From assembly GCA_963821755.1 (NCBI GenBank), contig CAWGEX010000005.1, positions 434,001 through 498,000 on the forward strand: a stretch of 64,000 nt of DNA, in the 5' to 3' direction. Positions 20,448-28,192 of this stretch are shown here, piece by piece. The DNA comes from Bog-473 sp963821755. GTDB lineage: Bacteria; Actinomycetota; Acidimicrobiia; Acidimicrobiales; RAAP-2. Under the pieces are notes generated by a model. That model was not told the DNA's origin and did no database searches. It worked only from the letters and a program-made list of their open reading frames with translations. The position numbers were made by a program, and so were the translations under genes. Within the stretch, counting starts at the first letter, position 1, and each line of letters opens with the position of its first letter.

Positions 20448-21268
20448 TCACGGGCGGATGCGGTCCAGCGCCGCTCGGAGCACATCGACGGCCTGGGGGC
20501 GCAGTTCGTGCAGGGGCCGGTTGCGGTGGATTCGCTCGCCCAGGTCGACCTGGGCCAGGACGCCGGGGCCGATGTGGGTGGCCACATCGATCAGCAGGGC
20601 GATCTCGACGCCGTAGCCGTCGGCGAAACCGACCTTTTCGAACACCCACCGGTGGCCCGCCGTCTCCCCGGCCAGCGGCTGGCGGATCTCGGAGAGCTCG
20701 GGGAAGATCAACTCGAGCACGGGCCGAGCGACCAACTCGGTGACCCGGCCGCCCCCGGTGGGCTCGCCGTGCAGAGGGCGGGTGTAGAAGCCCTTGACCA
20801 GGGCGATGTCGCGGTGGAGGAGGAGCGGCCCGAGCATGCCGGAGACGAAGGCGGGCGTCGTGTTGGCCACGTCGGCATCGAGGTAGACGATGACGTCGCC
20901 GGCAGCCGCCTCGAGCGCGGCGGCCATGGCCTGGCCCTTGCCCCCGTCGGCCCCCGGACTCGAGACCACCCGGGCGCCCGCGCCCGCGCCTGCTCCGCCG
21001 TGTCGTCGATGGAGCCGTCGTTGAGCACGAGGACCTCGTCGACCAACCCGTTCCCGCCGGCCGAGGCCAGGAAGGGCTGGACGACGGCCCGGACCACCGA
21101 CCCGACCGTCGACCCCTCGTCCCGGGCCGGGATGCACACCGACACCGTGCGTTCGCCCTTGGCCCCGAGCAGGCGGGCGACCGGGAAATCGCCGTGGTGG
21201 TACGTGCGGGGGCCGGTGGGGCCGCGTTGGCCGCGGCCTACGTGATCTCCCGAGTGATCTCCCGACAT
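20448..21268 (-). CDS. gpgS: Glucosyl-3-phosphoglycerate synthase GpgS (GT81), one-base frameshift
   Basis: GpgS transfers glucose to 3-phosphoglycerate, starting glucosylglycerate or methylglucose lipopolysaccharide synthesis. The N-terminal frame has KGERTVSVCIPARDEGSTV and VDEVLVLNDGSIDDTAEQA; the C-terminal frame continues ARVVSSPGADGGKGQAMAAA, IVYLDADVANTTP (DXD-type metal site), LVKGFYTRPL, ELSEIRQPLAGETAG and GYGVEIALLIDVA. The frames meet in a G/C run at 20974-20990, where one base appears to be missing (length 3n+2). Start at ATG 21268 is tentative; no strong ribosome site is seen. Divergent from the thrC-like gene. Confidence 0.85.
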
Positions 21269-21322
21269 AGGAGCATCTTCGCGTGCATTGACGGCGGGTG
21301 GATCACCGGTGATGGCAGGCGC

Positions 21323-21328
21323 TACCAT
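21323..21328 (+). promoter_or_regulatory. -10 element for the riboswitch-thrC transcript
   Basis: TACCAT places the transcription start near 21335, just where the riboswitch fold begins. No good -35 is found at 16-18 nt spacing; TTGACG at 21288-21293 is too distant. Confidence 0.45.
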
Positions 21329-21331
21329 GTA

Positions 21332-21433
21332 GCCCATCATCCAGAGCGACTGAGGGACGGGCCCGTCGACGTCGCGGCAACCAGTGCATTCCCCACCTTG
21401 GGGGGCAACAGGTGCCAATGCCCGATCGATGAG
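21332..21433 (+). ncRNA. SAM-I (S-box) riboswitch candidate upstream of the threonine-synthase-like gene
   Basis: The leader matches the S-box core in order: CCAGAG followed by TGAGGGACGGGCCC, then CGCGGCAACC, a GC hairpin (CCCCACCTTGGGG, P3), AGGTGCCAATGCCC, and a closing GATGAGG. CATC near 21335-21338 pairs with GATG at 21428-21431 to form P1. The ribosome site GAGGAGG (21431-21437) starts at the 3' strand of P1, 5 nt from the ATG, so SAM binding could block translation. The GAGGGA/GGCCC and CGGCAACC blocks are the diagnostic parts; they fit SAM-I rather than SAM-IV. A covariance-model scan would settle it. Confidence 0.85.
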
Positions 21434-21442
21434 GAGGACCAG

Positions 21443-22699
21443 ATGGTCGATTGTGTCACCGGGTTGCGTTGTCGTGAATGTGCGCGCCCGTTCCCCGCTG
21501 AAGCGCTGCACGTCTGCGACTACTGCTTCGGGCCACTCGAGGTCGCCTACGACTATGAGCGGATTGCGGCCACGGTGACCCGGGAGCGGATCGCCGCCGG
21601 GCCACGGTCCATCTGGCGTTACCGCGATCTCCTCCCCGTCGATGACGAGGCGCCGGTCGACCTCGGTGCCGGCTTCACCCCCCTGGTGCGGGCCGACCGG
21701 CTGGCGGCCGAGTTGGGTCTGGGCGAGCTGTGGATCAAGGACGACACGGCCAACCCCACCGGTTCGTTCAAGGACCGGGTGGTGTCGGTCGCCCTCACCA
21801 AGGCCCGCCAACTCGGCTTCAAGGTGGCGGCGTGTGCCTCGACCGGGAACCTGGCCAACTCGGTGGCGGCCCATGCGGCCCGGGCCGGCCTCGAATCGGT
21901 GGTGCTGATCCCCCATGATCTCGAAGCGGCCAAGGTGACCATGACGACGATCTACGGCGGGACGGTGATCGCGGTCGAAGGCACCTACGACGACGTCAAC
22001 CGGCTCTGTGCCGAACTGACCAGCGAACGCCCGAGCTGGGCCTTCGTCAACGTCAACGTGCGCACCTACTACGCCGAGGGCTCGAAGACGCTGGCCTTCG
22101 AGATCGCCGAGCAGCTGGGCTGGGAGGCGCCGGACCACGTGGTGGTGCCCATCGGCTCGGGCAGCCAGCTGACCAAGGTGGCCAAGGGATTCCGTGAGCT
22201 GGGTGAGGTCGGATTGTTGGACGAGGTGCCCGAGGTGCGGATCTCGGGGGCGCAGGCCGAGGGGTGCTCCCCGGTGGCCACCGCGTTCGCCGAGGGGACC
22301 GACGCCATCCGGCCGGTCCGGCCCCACACCATCGCCAAGTCGCTGGCCATCGGCAACCCGGCCGACGGCTGGTACGCCCTCGAGGCGATGCGCTCGTCCG
22401 GCGGATCGTGTGCCGCGGTGACCGACGACGAGGTGGTCGAGGCCATCGGGCTGCTGGCGCGCACCGAGGGCATCTTCGCCGAGACGGCGGGGGGAGTCAC
22501 CATCGCCACCCTGGCCAAGCTGGCCGCTTCCGGCGCCGTCCGCCGAGACGAGCGGGTGGTGGCCCTGGTGACGGGGCACGGCCTCAAGACCGTCGAGGCC
22601 CTGACCGGACAGGGACACCCCTCTGCGACGATCGCGCCCACGCTGGACGCCTTCGATGCCGCCGTTCGTGACCGCGAGGAGAGTGAGAGCACCCGATGA
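21443..22699 (+). CDS. thrC: Threonine-synthase-like PLP enzyme with N-terminal zinc ribbon
   Basis: Fold-type II PLP enzyme of the threonine synthase family (O-phosphohomoserine to threonine). The 418-residue product opens with a zinc ribbon (CRECARPFPAEALHVCDYC), then TANPTGSFKDRVVSVAL with the PLP lysine, CASTGNLANSVAAHAARAG, the pyridine-phosphate loop PIGSGSQLTK and TAGGVTIATLAKL near the C-terminus. It is under a SAM-I-like riboswitch and its stop overlaps a MoaD/ThiS-like gene (ATGA). Both facts fit sulfur or methionine metabolism better than plain threonine synthesis, so the enzyme may use O-phosphohomoserine with a carried thiocarboxylate; that is inference. Confidence 0.85.
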   Translation: MVDCVTGLRCRECARPFPAEALHVCDYCFGPLEVAYDYERIAATVTRERIAAGPRSIWRYRDLLPVDDEAPVDLGAGFTPLVRADRLAAELGLGELWIKDDTANPTGSFKDRVVSVALTKARQLGFKVAACASTGNLANSVAAHAARAGLESVVLIPHDLEAAKVTMTTIYGGTVIAVEGTYDDVNRLCAELTSERPSWAFVNVNVRTYYAEGSKTLAFEIAEQLGWEAPDHVVVPIGSGSQLTKVAKGFRELGEVGLLDEVPEVRISGAQAEGCSPVATAFAEGTDAIRPVRPHTIAKSLAIGNPADGWYALEAMRSSGGSCAAVTDDEVVEAIGLLARTEGIFAETAGGVTIATLAKLAASGAVRRDERVVALVTGHGLKTVEALTGQGHPSATIAPTLDAFDAAVRDREESESTR

Positions 22700-22970
22700 G
22701 CGTGACCATCCGCATCCCCACCCAATTGCGCACCCTGACCGGGGGGCGGGCGCGGTCGAGGTCGACGGCGCCACCGTCGGCGAGGCCCTCAAGCAGCTCG
22801 ACGCCGCCCATCCGGGCCTGGCCGAGCGCCTCTTCGACGCCGACGGCGCCCTGCGCCGCTTCGTCAACGTGTTCCTGGCCGATGAGGACGTCCGCTTCCT
22901 CGATGGGCTTGCAACCCCAGTGGCACCCGGGCAGACGCTTTCGATCGTCCCGGCCGTCGCCGGGGGCTGA
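22696..22970 (+). CDS. MoaD/ThiS-like sulfur-carrier protein, one-base frameshift
   Basis: Ubiquitin-fold carrier of about 91 residues. The start MSVTIRIPTQLRTLTGG is in one frame; after a run of six G at about 22740-22746 the family continues in another frame (VEVDGATVGEALKQLDAAHP, RRFVNVFLADEDVRFLDG, PVAPGQTLSIVPAVAGG). Total length is 3n+2, so one base seems to be missing. The C-terminal Gly-Gly is intact and is the residue pair adenylated and converted to a thiocarboxylate in ThiS, MoaD and CysO. Coupled to the thrC-like gene. No JAMM protease or E1-like activator lies next to it. Confidence 0.8.
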
Positions 22971-23040
22971 GCTGATTCTTAGCCTCTGGCCTGGCCTTTC
23001 CTGCCTGCGGTTGCGCCCGAGGCCTGAGCGTGGTTTTCTA

Positions 23041-23067
23041 TTAGCACTCGACACGTTAGAGTGCTAA
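23041..23067 (+). promoter_or_regulatory. CIRCE operator (HrcA binding site)
   Basis: TTAGCACTC (23041-23049), nine spacer bases and GAGTGCTAA (23059-23067): a perfect CIRCE inverted repeat. HrcA bound here would repress groEL until heat stress. It lies 64 nt before the groEL ATG. Confidence 0.96.
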
Positions 23068-23131
23068 CGGCCCCAATCGGGCCCGCGGAAGACGAAGACG
23101 CCGAACGAAGAACGATGGAGGAACTCACCAG

Positions 23132-24757
23132 ATGGCCAAGCTGATCGCATTCCAGGAAGACGCCCGCCGCGGACTCGAGACCGGCATGAACAAGCTGGCG
23201 GACGCCGTGCGCGTCACCCTCGGCCCCAAAGGCCGCAACGTGGTGCTCGACAAGAAGTGGGGCGCCCCGACCATCACCAACGACGGCGTCTCCATTGCCA
23301 AGGAGATCGACCTCGAGGACCCCTACGAGCGCATCGGCGCCGAGCTGGTCAAGGAAGTAGCCAAGAAGACCGACGACGTCGCCGGTGACGGGACCACCAC
23401 GGCCACCGTGCTGGCCTGGGCCATGGTCCACGAGGGCCTGCGCAACGTCGCGGCCGGCGCCAACCCCATGTCGCTCAAGAAGGGGATCGAGGCCGCCGTC
23501 GAGACAGCCGTGAGCGCCATCCACAGCATCTCCAAGGAGACCGAGACCAAGGCGCAGATCTCCCAGGTCGCCTCCATCTCCGCCGCCGACAACGAGATCG
23601 GCGAGATGATCTCCGAGGCCATCGACAAGGTGGGCCGTGACGGCGTCATCACCGTCGAGGAGTCGCAGACCTTCGGCATGGACATGGACCTGGTCGAGGG
23701 CATGCGCTTCGACAAGGGCTACATCGCCCCGTACTTCGTGACCGACCCCGAGCGCATGGAAGCGGTGCTCGAGGACGCCTACATCCTCCTCGTCGGCACC
23801 AAGATCACGGCCGTCCGTGACCTGCTGCCGGTGCTCGAGAAGGTCATGCAGGGCGGCAAGCCGCTGCTGATCATCGCCGAGGACGTCGAGGGCGAGGCCC
23901 TGGCCACCCTGGTGGTCAACAAGATCCGCGGCACCTTCCGTTCCGTGGCCGTCAAGGCCCCCGGCTTCGGCGAGCGCCGCAAGGCCATGCTGCAGGACAT
24001 CGCCATCCTCACCGGCGCCCAGGTGGTCACCGAAGAGGTCGGCCTCAAGCTCGAGAACGTCACGGTGGACCTGCTGGGCACGGCCCGGAAGGTCGTGATC
24101 ACCAAGGACGAGACCACCATCATCGAGGGTGCGGGCTCGGAGAACGACATCAAGGGCCGGGTCAACCAGATCAAGACCGAGATCGAGAACACCGACTCGG
24201 ACTACGACCGTGAGAAGTTGCAGGAGCGGCTGGCCAAGCTCTCCGGCGGCGTGGCCGTGATCAAGGTCGGCGCAGCCACCGAGGTCGAGCTCAAGGAGAA
24301 GAAGCACCGCATCGAGGACGCGGTCTCCACCACCAAGGCCGCCATCGAAGAGGGTGTCGTCCCCGGCGGCGGCGTGGCCCTCCTGCGGGCGCAGGTGGCC
24401 ATCCTCGAGCGGGCCGAGAAGCTCGAAGGCGACGAGGCCACCGGTGCGCGCATCGTGGCGCGGGCCGTCGAGGAGCCGTTGAAGCAGATTGCGGTCAACG
24501 CCGGCCTCGAAGGCGGCGTCATCGTCGACAAGGTGCGCCACCTCAAGGGTGCCCACGGCCTGAACGCGGCCACCGGCGAGTACGGCGACCTGTTCAAGGA
24601 AGGCGTCATCGACGCCGCCAAGGTGACCCGCTCGGCTCTGCAGAACGCGGCCTCCATCGCGGCGCTCTTCCTCACCACCGAGGCGGTCATCGTGGACAAG
24701 CCCGAAGAGAACGGCGCCGGCGGCGGCATGCCGGGCGGCGGGATGGACGACTTCTAA
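23132..24757 (+). CDS. groEL: Chaperonin GroEL (GroEL2 type, 60 kDa)
   Basis: ATP-driven protein-folding cage. The 541-residue product has VTLGPKGRNVVLDKKWGAP, the ATPase signature VAGDGTTTATVLAWAMV, the apical GFGERRKAMLQDIAILTG, AAIEEGVVPGGGVALL, and a Gly/Met-rich tail ending GGGMDDF, which marks the housekeeping GroEL2 type rather than the His-rich GroEL1. GGAGGA precedes ATG 23132. No groES is adjacent, so the co-chaperonin is elsewhere. A perfect CIRCE lies upstream and a strong hairpin downstream, so it is a monocistronic heat-shock unit. Confidence 0.97.
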   Translation: MAKLIAFQEDARRGLETGMNKLADAVRVTLGPKGRNVVLDKKWGAPTITNDGVSIAKEIDLEDPYERIGAELVKEVAKKTDDVAGDGTTTATVLAWAMVHEGLRNVAAGANPMSLKKGIEAAVETAVSAIHSISKETETKAQISQVASISAADNEIGEMISEAIDKVGRDGVITVEESQTFGMDMDLVEGMRFDKGYIAPYFVTDPERMEAVLEDAYILLVGTKITAVRDLLPVLEKVMQGGKPLLIIAEDVEGEALATLVVNKIRGTFRSVAVKAPGFGERRKAMLQDIAILTGAQVVTEEVGLKLENVTVDLLGTARKVVITKDETTIIEGAGSENDIKGRVNQIKTEIENTDSDYDREKLQERLAKLSGGVAVIKVGAATEVELKEKKHRIEDAVSTTKAAIEEGVVPGGGVALLRAQVAILERAEKLEGDEATGARIVARAVEEPLKQIAVNAGLEGGVIVDKVRHLKGAHGLNAATGEYGDLFKEGVIDAAKVTRSALQNAASIAALFLTTEAVIVDKPEENGAGGGMPGGGMDDF

Positions 24758-24781
24758 GTCGACATCGCGTTTCATACGCAT

Positions 24782-24825
24782 TTGCAGTCGACGGAGCGCC
24801 CTTCGGGGCGCTTCGTCGACTGCAA
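24782..24825 (+). terminator. Strong hairpin terminator after groEL
   Basis: TTGCAGTCGACG and AGCGCCC pair with GGGCGCT and CGTCGACTGCAA around a TTCG tetraloop, giving a ~20-bp stem with a single wobble. It begins 25 nt after the groEL stop. There is no U-tract afterwards, as is common in high-G+C actinobacteria. Confidence 0.85.
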
Positions 24826-24897
24826 GGGCCCGGTCGGGTCGCTGGAAGCCCGATGCCCCCGAAAGGCGCCCCCGCCCTGTTCTCTACACTGGCTCGC

Positions 24898-25608
24898 GTG
24901 CCCACGGACTCTCCGCCCTCCCCGCTCGCCCCGTCGGTCGGCTGGAGCGTGCTGCACCTGTTCTGCCGGGTGGATCCCGACATGGACGCGTACGCCCTCC
25001 ACCGTGCCGTCACCTCCGTCCGGGACGACGGCTACCAGGTGATCCCGGCCGCGCTCCTGGGCCACAAGGCCGATCTGGGGCTCATGGTCCTGGGCACCGA
25101 CCTGTGGCGGCTTCGGCAGTTCCAGACCGCCGTCACCGCGGCCGGAGCGCAACCTGTCGCGTCCTACGTCTCCTTGACCGAGGTCTCCGAGTACGCCGCC
25201 GGCCTGCCCGAGGAGATGCGCCAGGCCCGCCTCTTCCCGCAGCTCCCGCCCGAGGGCAAGTCGGCCTTCTGCTTCTACCCCATGTCCAAGCGGCGGACGG
25301 CCGACTACAACTGGTACGGCCTGGAGTTCGAGGCCCGCAAGGAGCTCATGACGGGGCACGGCAAGGTGGGCCGCACGTTCGCCGGTCGGATCCTGCAGGT
25401 CATCACCGGGTCAACCGGGCTCGATGACTTCGAATGGGGTGTGACCCTCTTCGGCGTGCATCCCGACGACCTCAAGGAGTGCGTCTACCAGATGCGCTTC
25501 GACGAGGGATCGGCCAACTACGCCGAGTTCGGCCCCTTCTACACCGGGATGGTGGGTCCGCTCGATGACGTAGTGGCCGCGCTGATCGGCGGGCCGTCGA
25601 CGACGTGA
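24898..25608 (+). CDS. hemQ: Coproheme decarboxylase HemQ (chlorite-dismutase-like)
   Basis: HemQ decarboxylates coproheme to protoheme in the coproporphyrin-dependent heme route of Gram-positive bacteria. Seen: SVLHLFCRV, FYPMSKRR, YNWYGLEFEARKELM, the proximal-histidine block TGHGKVGRTFAGR, STGLDDFEWGVTLFG and RFDEGSANYAEFGPFYTG. I start at GTG 24898 (236 residues) because TACACT at 24885-24890 sits 7 nt upstream with no Shine-Dalgarno; an ATG at 24853 is possible but would precede that promoter. larE overlaps its stop (GTGA). No other heme gene is nearby. Confidence 0.9.
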   Translation: MPTDSPPSPLAPSVGWSVLHLFCRVDPDMDAYALHRAVTSVRDDGYQVIPAALLGHKADLGLMVLGTDLWRLRQFQTAVTAAGAQPVASYVSLTEVSEYAAGLPEEMRQARLFPQLPPEGKSAFCFYPMSKRRTADYNWYGLEFEARKELMTGHGKVGRTFAGRILQVITGSTGLDDFEWGVTLFGVHPDDLKECVYQMRFDEGSANYAEFGPFYTGMVGPLDDVVAALIGGPSTT

Positions 25609-26420
25609 CGGCCTCCCTCGATGACCTGCGCCATGAGCTGCGCCACCTCGAGCGGGTGGTAGTGGCCTTCAGCGGCGGCACCGACTCGGCGCTGCTGGCC
25701 AAGGTGGCACGCGACACCCTCGGCCGGTCCCGGGTGCTCTGTGCCACGGCGATCTCGCCCTCCCTGGCCTCGGGCGAGGCCGACGACTGCCGGGCCCTGG
25801 CCGACGAATGGGACCTGCGCTGGGTGGGCGTGCCCACCGACGAGATGAGCGATCCGACCTACGTGGCCAACGGGTCGGACCGCTGCGCCCGCTGCAAAAC
25901 CGCCCTGATGTCGGCGCTCGGTCCCCTCGCCGAGGCCGAGTCGGCGCGGGTGGTCCTCGGGGTGAATGTGAGTGACCTGGGGGACCACCGGCCCGGGCAG
26001 GCCGCCGCGGCCGCTGCCGGCGCCTCATTCCCCCTGGTCGACGCCGGCTTCACCAAGGACGACATCCGGCACTGGTCGAGGGAGCTGGGCCTGCGCACCT
26101 GGGACAAGCCGGCCGCCGCCTGCCTGGCCTCGCGGCTGCCCTACGGCACGCCCGTCACGCTCGGTCGCCTGGAGGCGGTCGACCGGGCCGAGGGAGCGCT
26201 CAAGGCGCTCGGGTTCGGGCAGCTCCGGGTGCGCCACCACGGGGTCACGGCCCGGTTGGAGTGCGAGCCGGAGGTCTTCGACCAGGTGCTGGCTCGCCGA
26301 GGCGAGGTCATCGCGGCCGTCCGGGGCGCCGGGTTCACCTTCGTAGCGCTGGACCTGGAAGGATTCCGCTCCGGCAGCATGAATCGCCTGCTGACGCACG
26401 CCAAAGAGGAGGGCTCGTGA
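25605..26420 (+). CDS. larE: LarE, ATP-dependent sacrificial sulfur insertase for the nickel-pincer cofactor
   Basis: LarE adenylates the carboxylates of pyridinium-3,5-biscarboxylic acid mononucleotide and inserts sulfur, in one class by giving up its own cysteine sulfur. The 271-residue product has the PP-loop AFSGGTDSALL (23-28), CATAISPSL, SDRCARCKTAL, GVNVSDLGDHRPG and PAAACLASRLPYGTPVT, in which Cys173 occupies the place of the sacrificial cysteine. The single-Cys arrangement argues for the sacrificial class. It is translationally coupled to hemQ upstream and the NIL gene downstream; larB and larC lie 9 kb away. Confidence 0.92.
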   Translation: MTASLDDLRHELRHLERVVVAFSGGTDSALLAKVARDTLGRSRVLCATAISPSLASGEADDCRALADEWDLRWVGVPTDEMSDPTYVANGSDRCARCKTALMSALGPLAEAESARVVLGVNVSDLGDHRPGQAAAAAAGASFPLVDAGFTKDDIRHWSRELGLRTWDKPAAACLASRLPYGTPVTLGRLEAVDRAEGALKALGFGQLRVRHHGVTARLECEPEVFDQVLARRGEVIAAVRGAGFTFVALDLEGFRSGSMNRLLTHAKEEGS

Positions 26421-26656
26421 GCCAGGTCCGGGTGAAGTTGACGTTCCCCGAGTCGGAGATCCGTCGACCCGTGCTGGCCACGCTGGTCCGCCAGTTCGAC
26501 GTGGAGCCGGACATCCGGCGGGCGGACGTGGAGGAGCATCGAGGGTGGATCGTGTGCCTCATCGACGGTGAGGCCGACCAGCTCGATGCCGCCCTGGCCT
26601 GGCTGCGCACCGAGGGCATCACCGTCGACCTGCTGGGTGACATCCTCGAGGGCTAG
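26417..26656 (+). CDS. Stand-alone NIL-domain protein
   Basis: A 79-residue protein consisting of a single NIL domain (VSQVRVKLTFPESEIRRPVL start, a beta-alpha-beta-beta pattern, and VDLLGDILEG at the end). NIL domains occur on methionine ABC transporters (MetN) as ligand sensors and also as free proteins of less clear function. The GTG overlaps the larE stop by 4 nt, so the two are coupled. A role in sulfur or methionine handling near LarE is possible but unproved. A duplicated GAGGGCTAGCCA follows the stop. Confidence 0.75.
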   Translation: MSQVRVKLTFPESEIRRPVLATLVRQFDVEPDIRRADVEEHRGWIVCLIDGEADQLDAALAWLRTEGITVDLLGDILEG

Positions 26657-26706
26657 CCATCCTCGGGGGCTAACCCATCCCCGAGGGCTAGCCACGCCCG
26701 GAAGAG

Positions 26707-26898
26707 CTACCGGTCCTCGTCCTCCGGCGACGCCACGTGCCAGCCGGCCTGCGAGACCCGGCGGGGCTCGTAGAAGACGCACCCGTCGGGGCACGCAAAC
26801 GGCAGCGGTTCGTTGGCGTCGACCTTGCAGCGCTCCAATCGATCACCCCGGGGCGTGGTGCGCATCACGTAGTGGCGGCAATCCTCATTGATGGGCAC
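26707..26898 (-). CDS. Small Cys-rich conserved-looking protein, function unknown
   Basis: A 63-residue product: MPINEDCRHYVMRT..., then ERCKVDANEPLPF, ACPDGCVFYEPR and an acidic tail. Four cysteines and a histidine in C-x-H, C and C-x3-C spacing suggest a zinc ribbon. Codon third positions are strongly G/C, as in real genes here. It is divergent from the Nudix gene and convergent with the larE-NIL operon. I do not know the family. GTG start assumed. Confidence 0.6.
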   Translation of the reverse strand: MPINEDCRHYVMRTTPRGDRLERCKVDANEPLPFACPDGCVFYEPRRVSQAGWHVASPEDEDR

Positions 26899-26943
26899 AA
26901 CTCATTCTGGCTCACCAGGCAGGGCGCGGTAGCGTCATGGCCC

Positions 26944-27648
26944 GTGGATCGGCCCGTCCCCCTCAAGACGCTCCTGCGCTGGAGCGAGAGCCTGTCGGCC
27001 ATCGCCCGCACCGGGCTCGGCTTCACCGAGAGCCTCTACGAGCAGGAGCGCTTCGAGGAGATCCTCAAGGTGGCGGCCGATATCCGGGCCGAAACCGACG
27101 AGAATCCCGAGGCGGTCGAAGATGCCGACGGTCTGGTGCAGGAGTGGATGGACACCGTGGGCAAGGGTGTCCCTGGATACGTCACCCCCAAGGTGGCCGT
27201 CGGCGCCGCCGTCGGCAACGACCAGGGGGAGCTCCTGCTCATCCAGCGGGCCGACTCGGGGATCTGGCTCTACCCCACCGGGTGGTGCGACGTGGGGTAC
27301 TCGGCGGCCGAAGTCGTGGTCAAGGAGGTGGAGGAGGAGACGGGCATCGAGGTCGAGCCCGTCCGCCTCATCGCCGTCCTCGATGGGCTTCGGCTCGGCT
27401 TCACCCGGGTACCGCTGTACTCCCTCCTGTTCTACTGCCGGGCCGTCGGGGGAACCTTGGAGGCGCACCCCCTCGAATGCCGCGACGTGGGGTGGTTCAC
27501 CCGCGACACCCTGCCGACGCCGATGGTGGGGGTGGAGCGTTGGGGCGAGCACGTCTTCGCCGCGCTGGCGGGTGAGCGACGGGACGTCCTCTACGACAGC
27601 GTCCGCCAACCGATGTGGCGCGGCGACGGAGATTCTTCGAGGACCTGA
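26944..27648 (+). CDS. Nudix hydrolase with N-terminal Nudix_N-like domain
   Basis: About 234 residues. The N-terminal ~60 residues (LLRWSESLSAIARTGLGF, YEQERFEEILKVAADI) resemble the Nudix_N domain, followed by a Nudix fold: PKVAVGAAVGNDQGELLLI, then the Nudix box, in which KEVEEETGI gives the REUXEEXGU-equivalent metal-binding glutamates with Lys replacing the usual Arg. Substrate unknown (nucleoside diphosphate derivative). GTG 26944 is chosen because TAGCGT at 26930-26935 is 8 nt upstream and the N-terminal domain starts there. The GNAT gene overlaps its stop by 1 nt. Confidence 0.82.
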   Translation: MDRPVPLKTLLRWSESLSAIARTGLGFTESLYEQERFEEILKVAADIRAETDENPEAVEDADGLVQEWMDTVGKGVPGYVTPKVAVGAAVGNDQGELLLIQRADSGIWLYPTGWCDVGYSAAEVVVKEVEEETGIEVEPVRLIAVLDGLRLGFTRVPLYSLLFYCRAVGGTLEAHPLECRDVGWFTRDTLPTPMVGVERWGEHVFAALAGERRDVLYDSVRQPMWRGDGDSSRT

Positions 27649-28082
27649 TGACACTGACCGTGAAGGCAGCCGAGACAGCCGATGGGGGACTGCGCGACGC
27701 GGTCGCCACCCTGATCCCGCAGCTCTCGTCCTCCTCCCCTCCTCCAGATCTGGAACTGCTCGATCGGATCATCGCCGACCCCGCCACCACTCTTTTGCTG
27801 GCCCACCAGGACGACCTGCTGGTGGGCATGCTCACCCTGGCCGTCTTCCAGACGCCCACCGGCGTGCGCGCCTGGATCGAAGACGTGGTGGTCGACGACG
27901 CCGCCCGCGGAGCCGGCGTGGCCAGTGCGCTGGTCGGGGTCGCGCTCGATCTGGCCGGAGCGGGGGGAGCCCGCACGGTCGACCTCACCTCACGTCCCAG
28001 TCGGGAGGCGGCCAACCGCCTCTACCTCCGCCTCGGCTTCGAGCTCCGGGAGACCAACGTGTACCGCTACTCGTCGACGTAG
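27648..28082 (+). CDS. GNAT-family N-acetyltransferase
   Basis: A 144-residue single-domain GNAT: LLVGMLTLAVFQTPTG, IEDVVVDDAARGAGVASAL (acetyl-CoA pyrophosphate loop, R/Q-x-x-G-x-G/A pattern), REAANRLYLRLGFELRETN (C-terminal beta-bulge and YxxxGF). The acceptor is unknown. It follows the Nudix gene with a 1-nt overlap (TGATG), so both are co-expressed. After the stop come three imperfect copies of AGACGTAGCTCG. Confidence 0.85.
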   Translation: MTLTVKAAETADGGLRDAVATLIPQLSSSSPPPDLELLDRIIADPATTLLLAHQDDLLVGMLTLAVFQTPTGVRAWIEDVVVDDAARGAGVASALVGVALDLAGAGGARTVDLTSRPSREAANRLYLRLGFELRETNVYRYSST

Positions 28083-28192
28083 CTGGTCAGACGTGGCTCT
28101 TTAGACGTAGCTCGCCAGACGTAGCTCGTCGAGTCAGCTCGTCGAGCAAATCAGCCGAGGCGCTCCGACCGCCTTCTCGCTGCTGATCCCTC

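Noticed and set aside
21332..21433. SAM-IV instead of SAM-I class
   Set aside because: The GAGGGACGGGCCC and GGTGCCAA blocks and the order of helices fit SAM-I better; the SAM-IV core does not match by eye.
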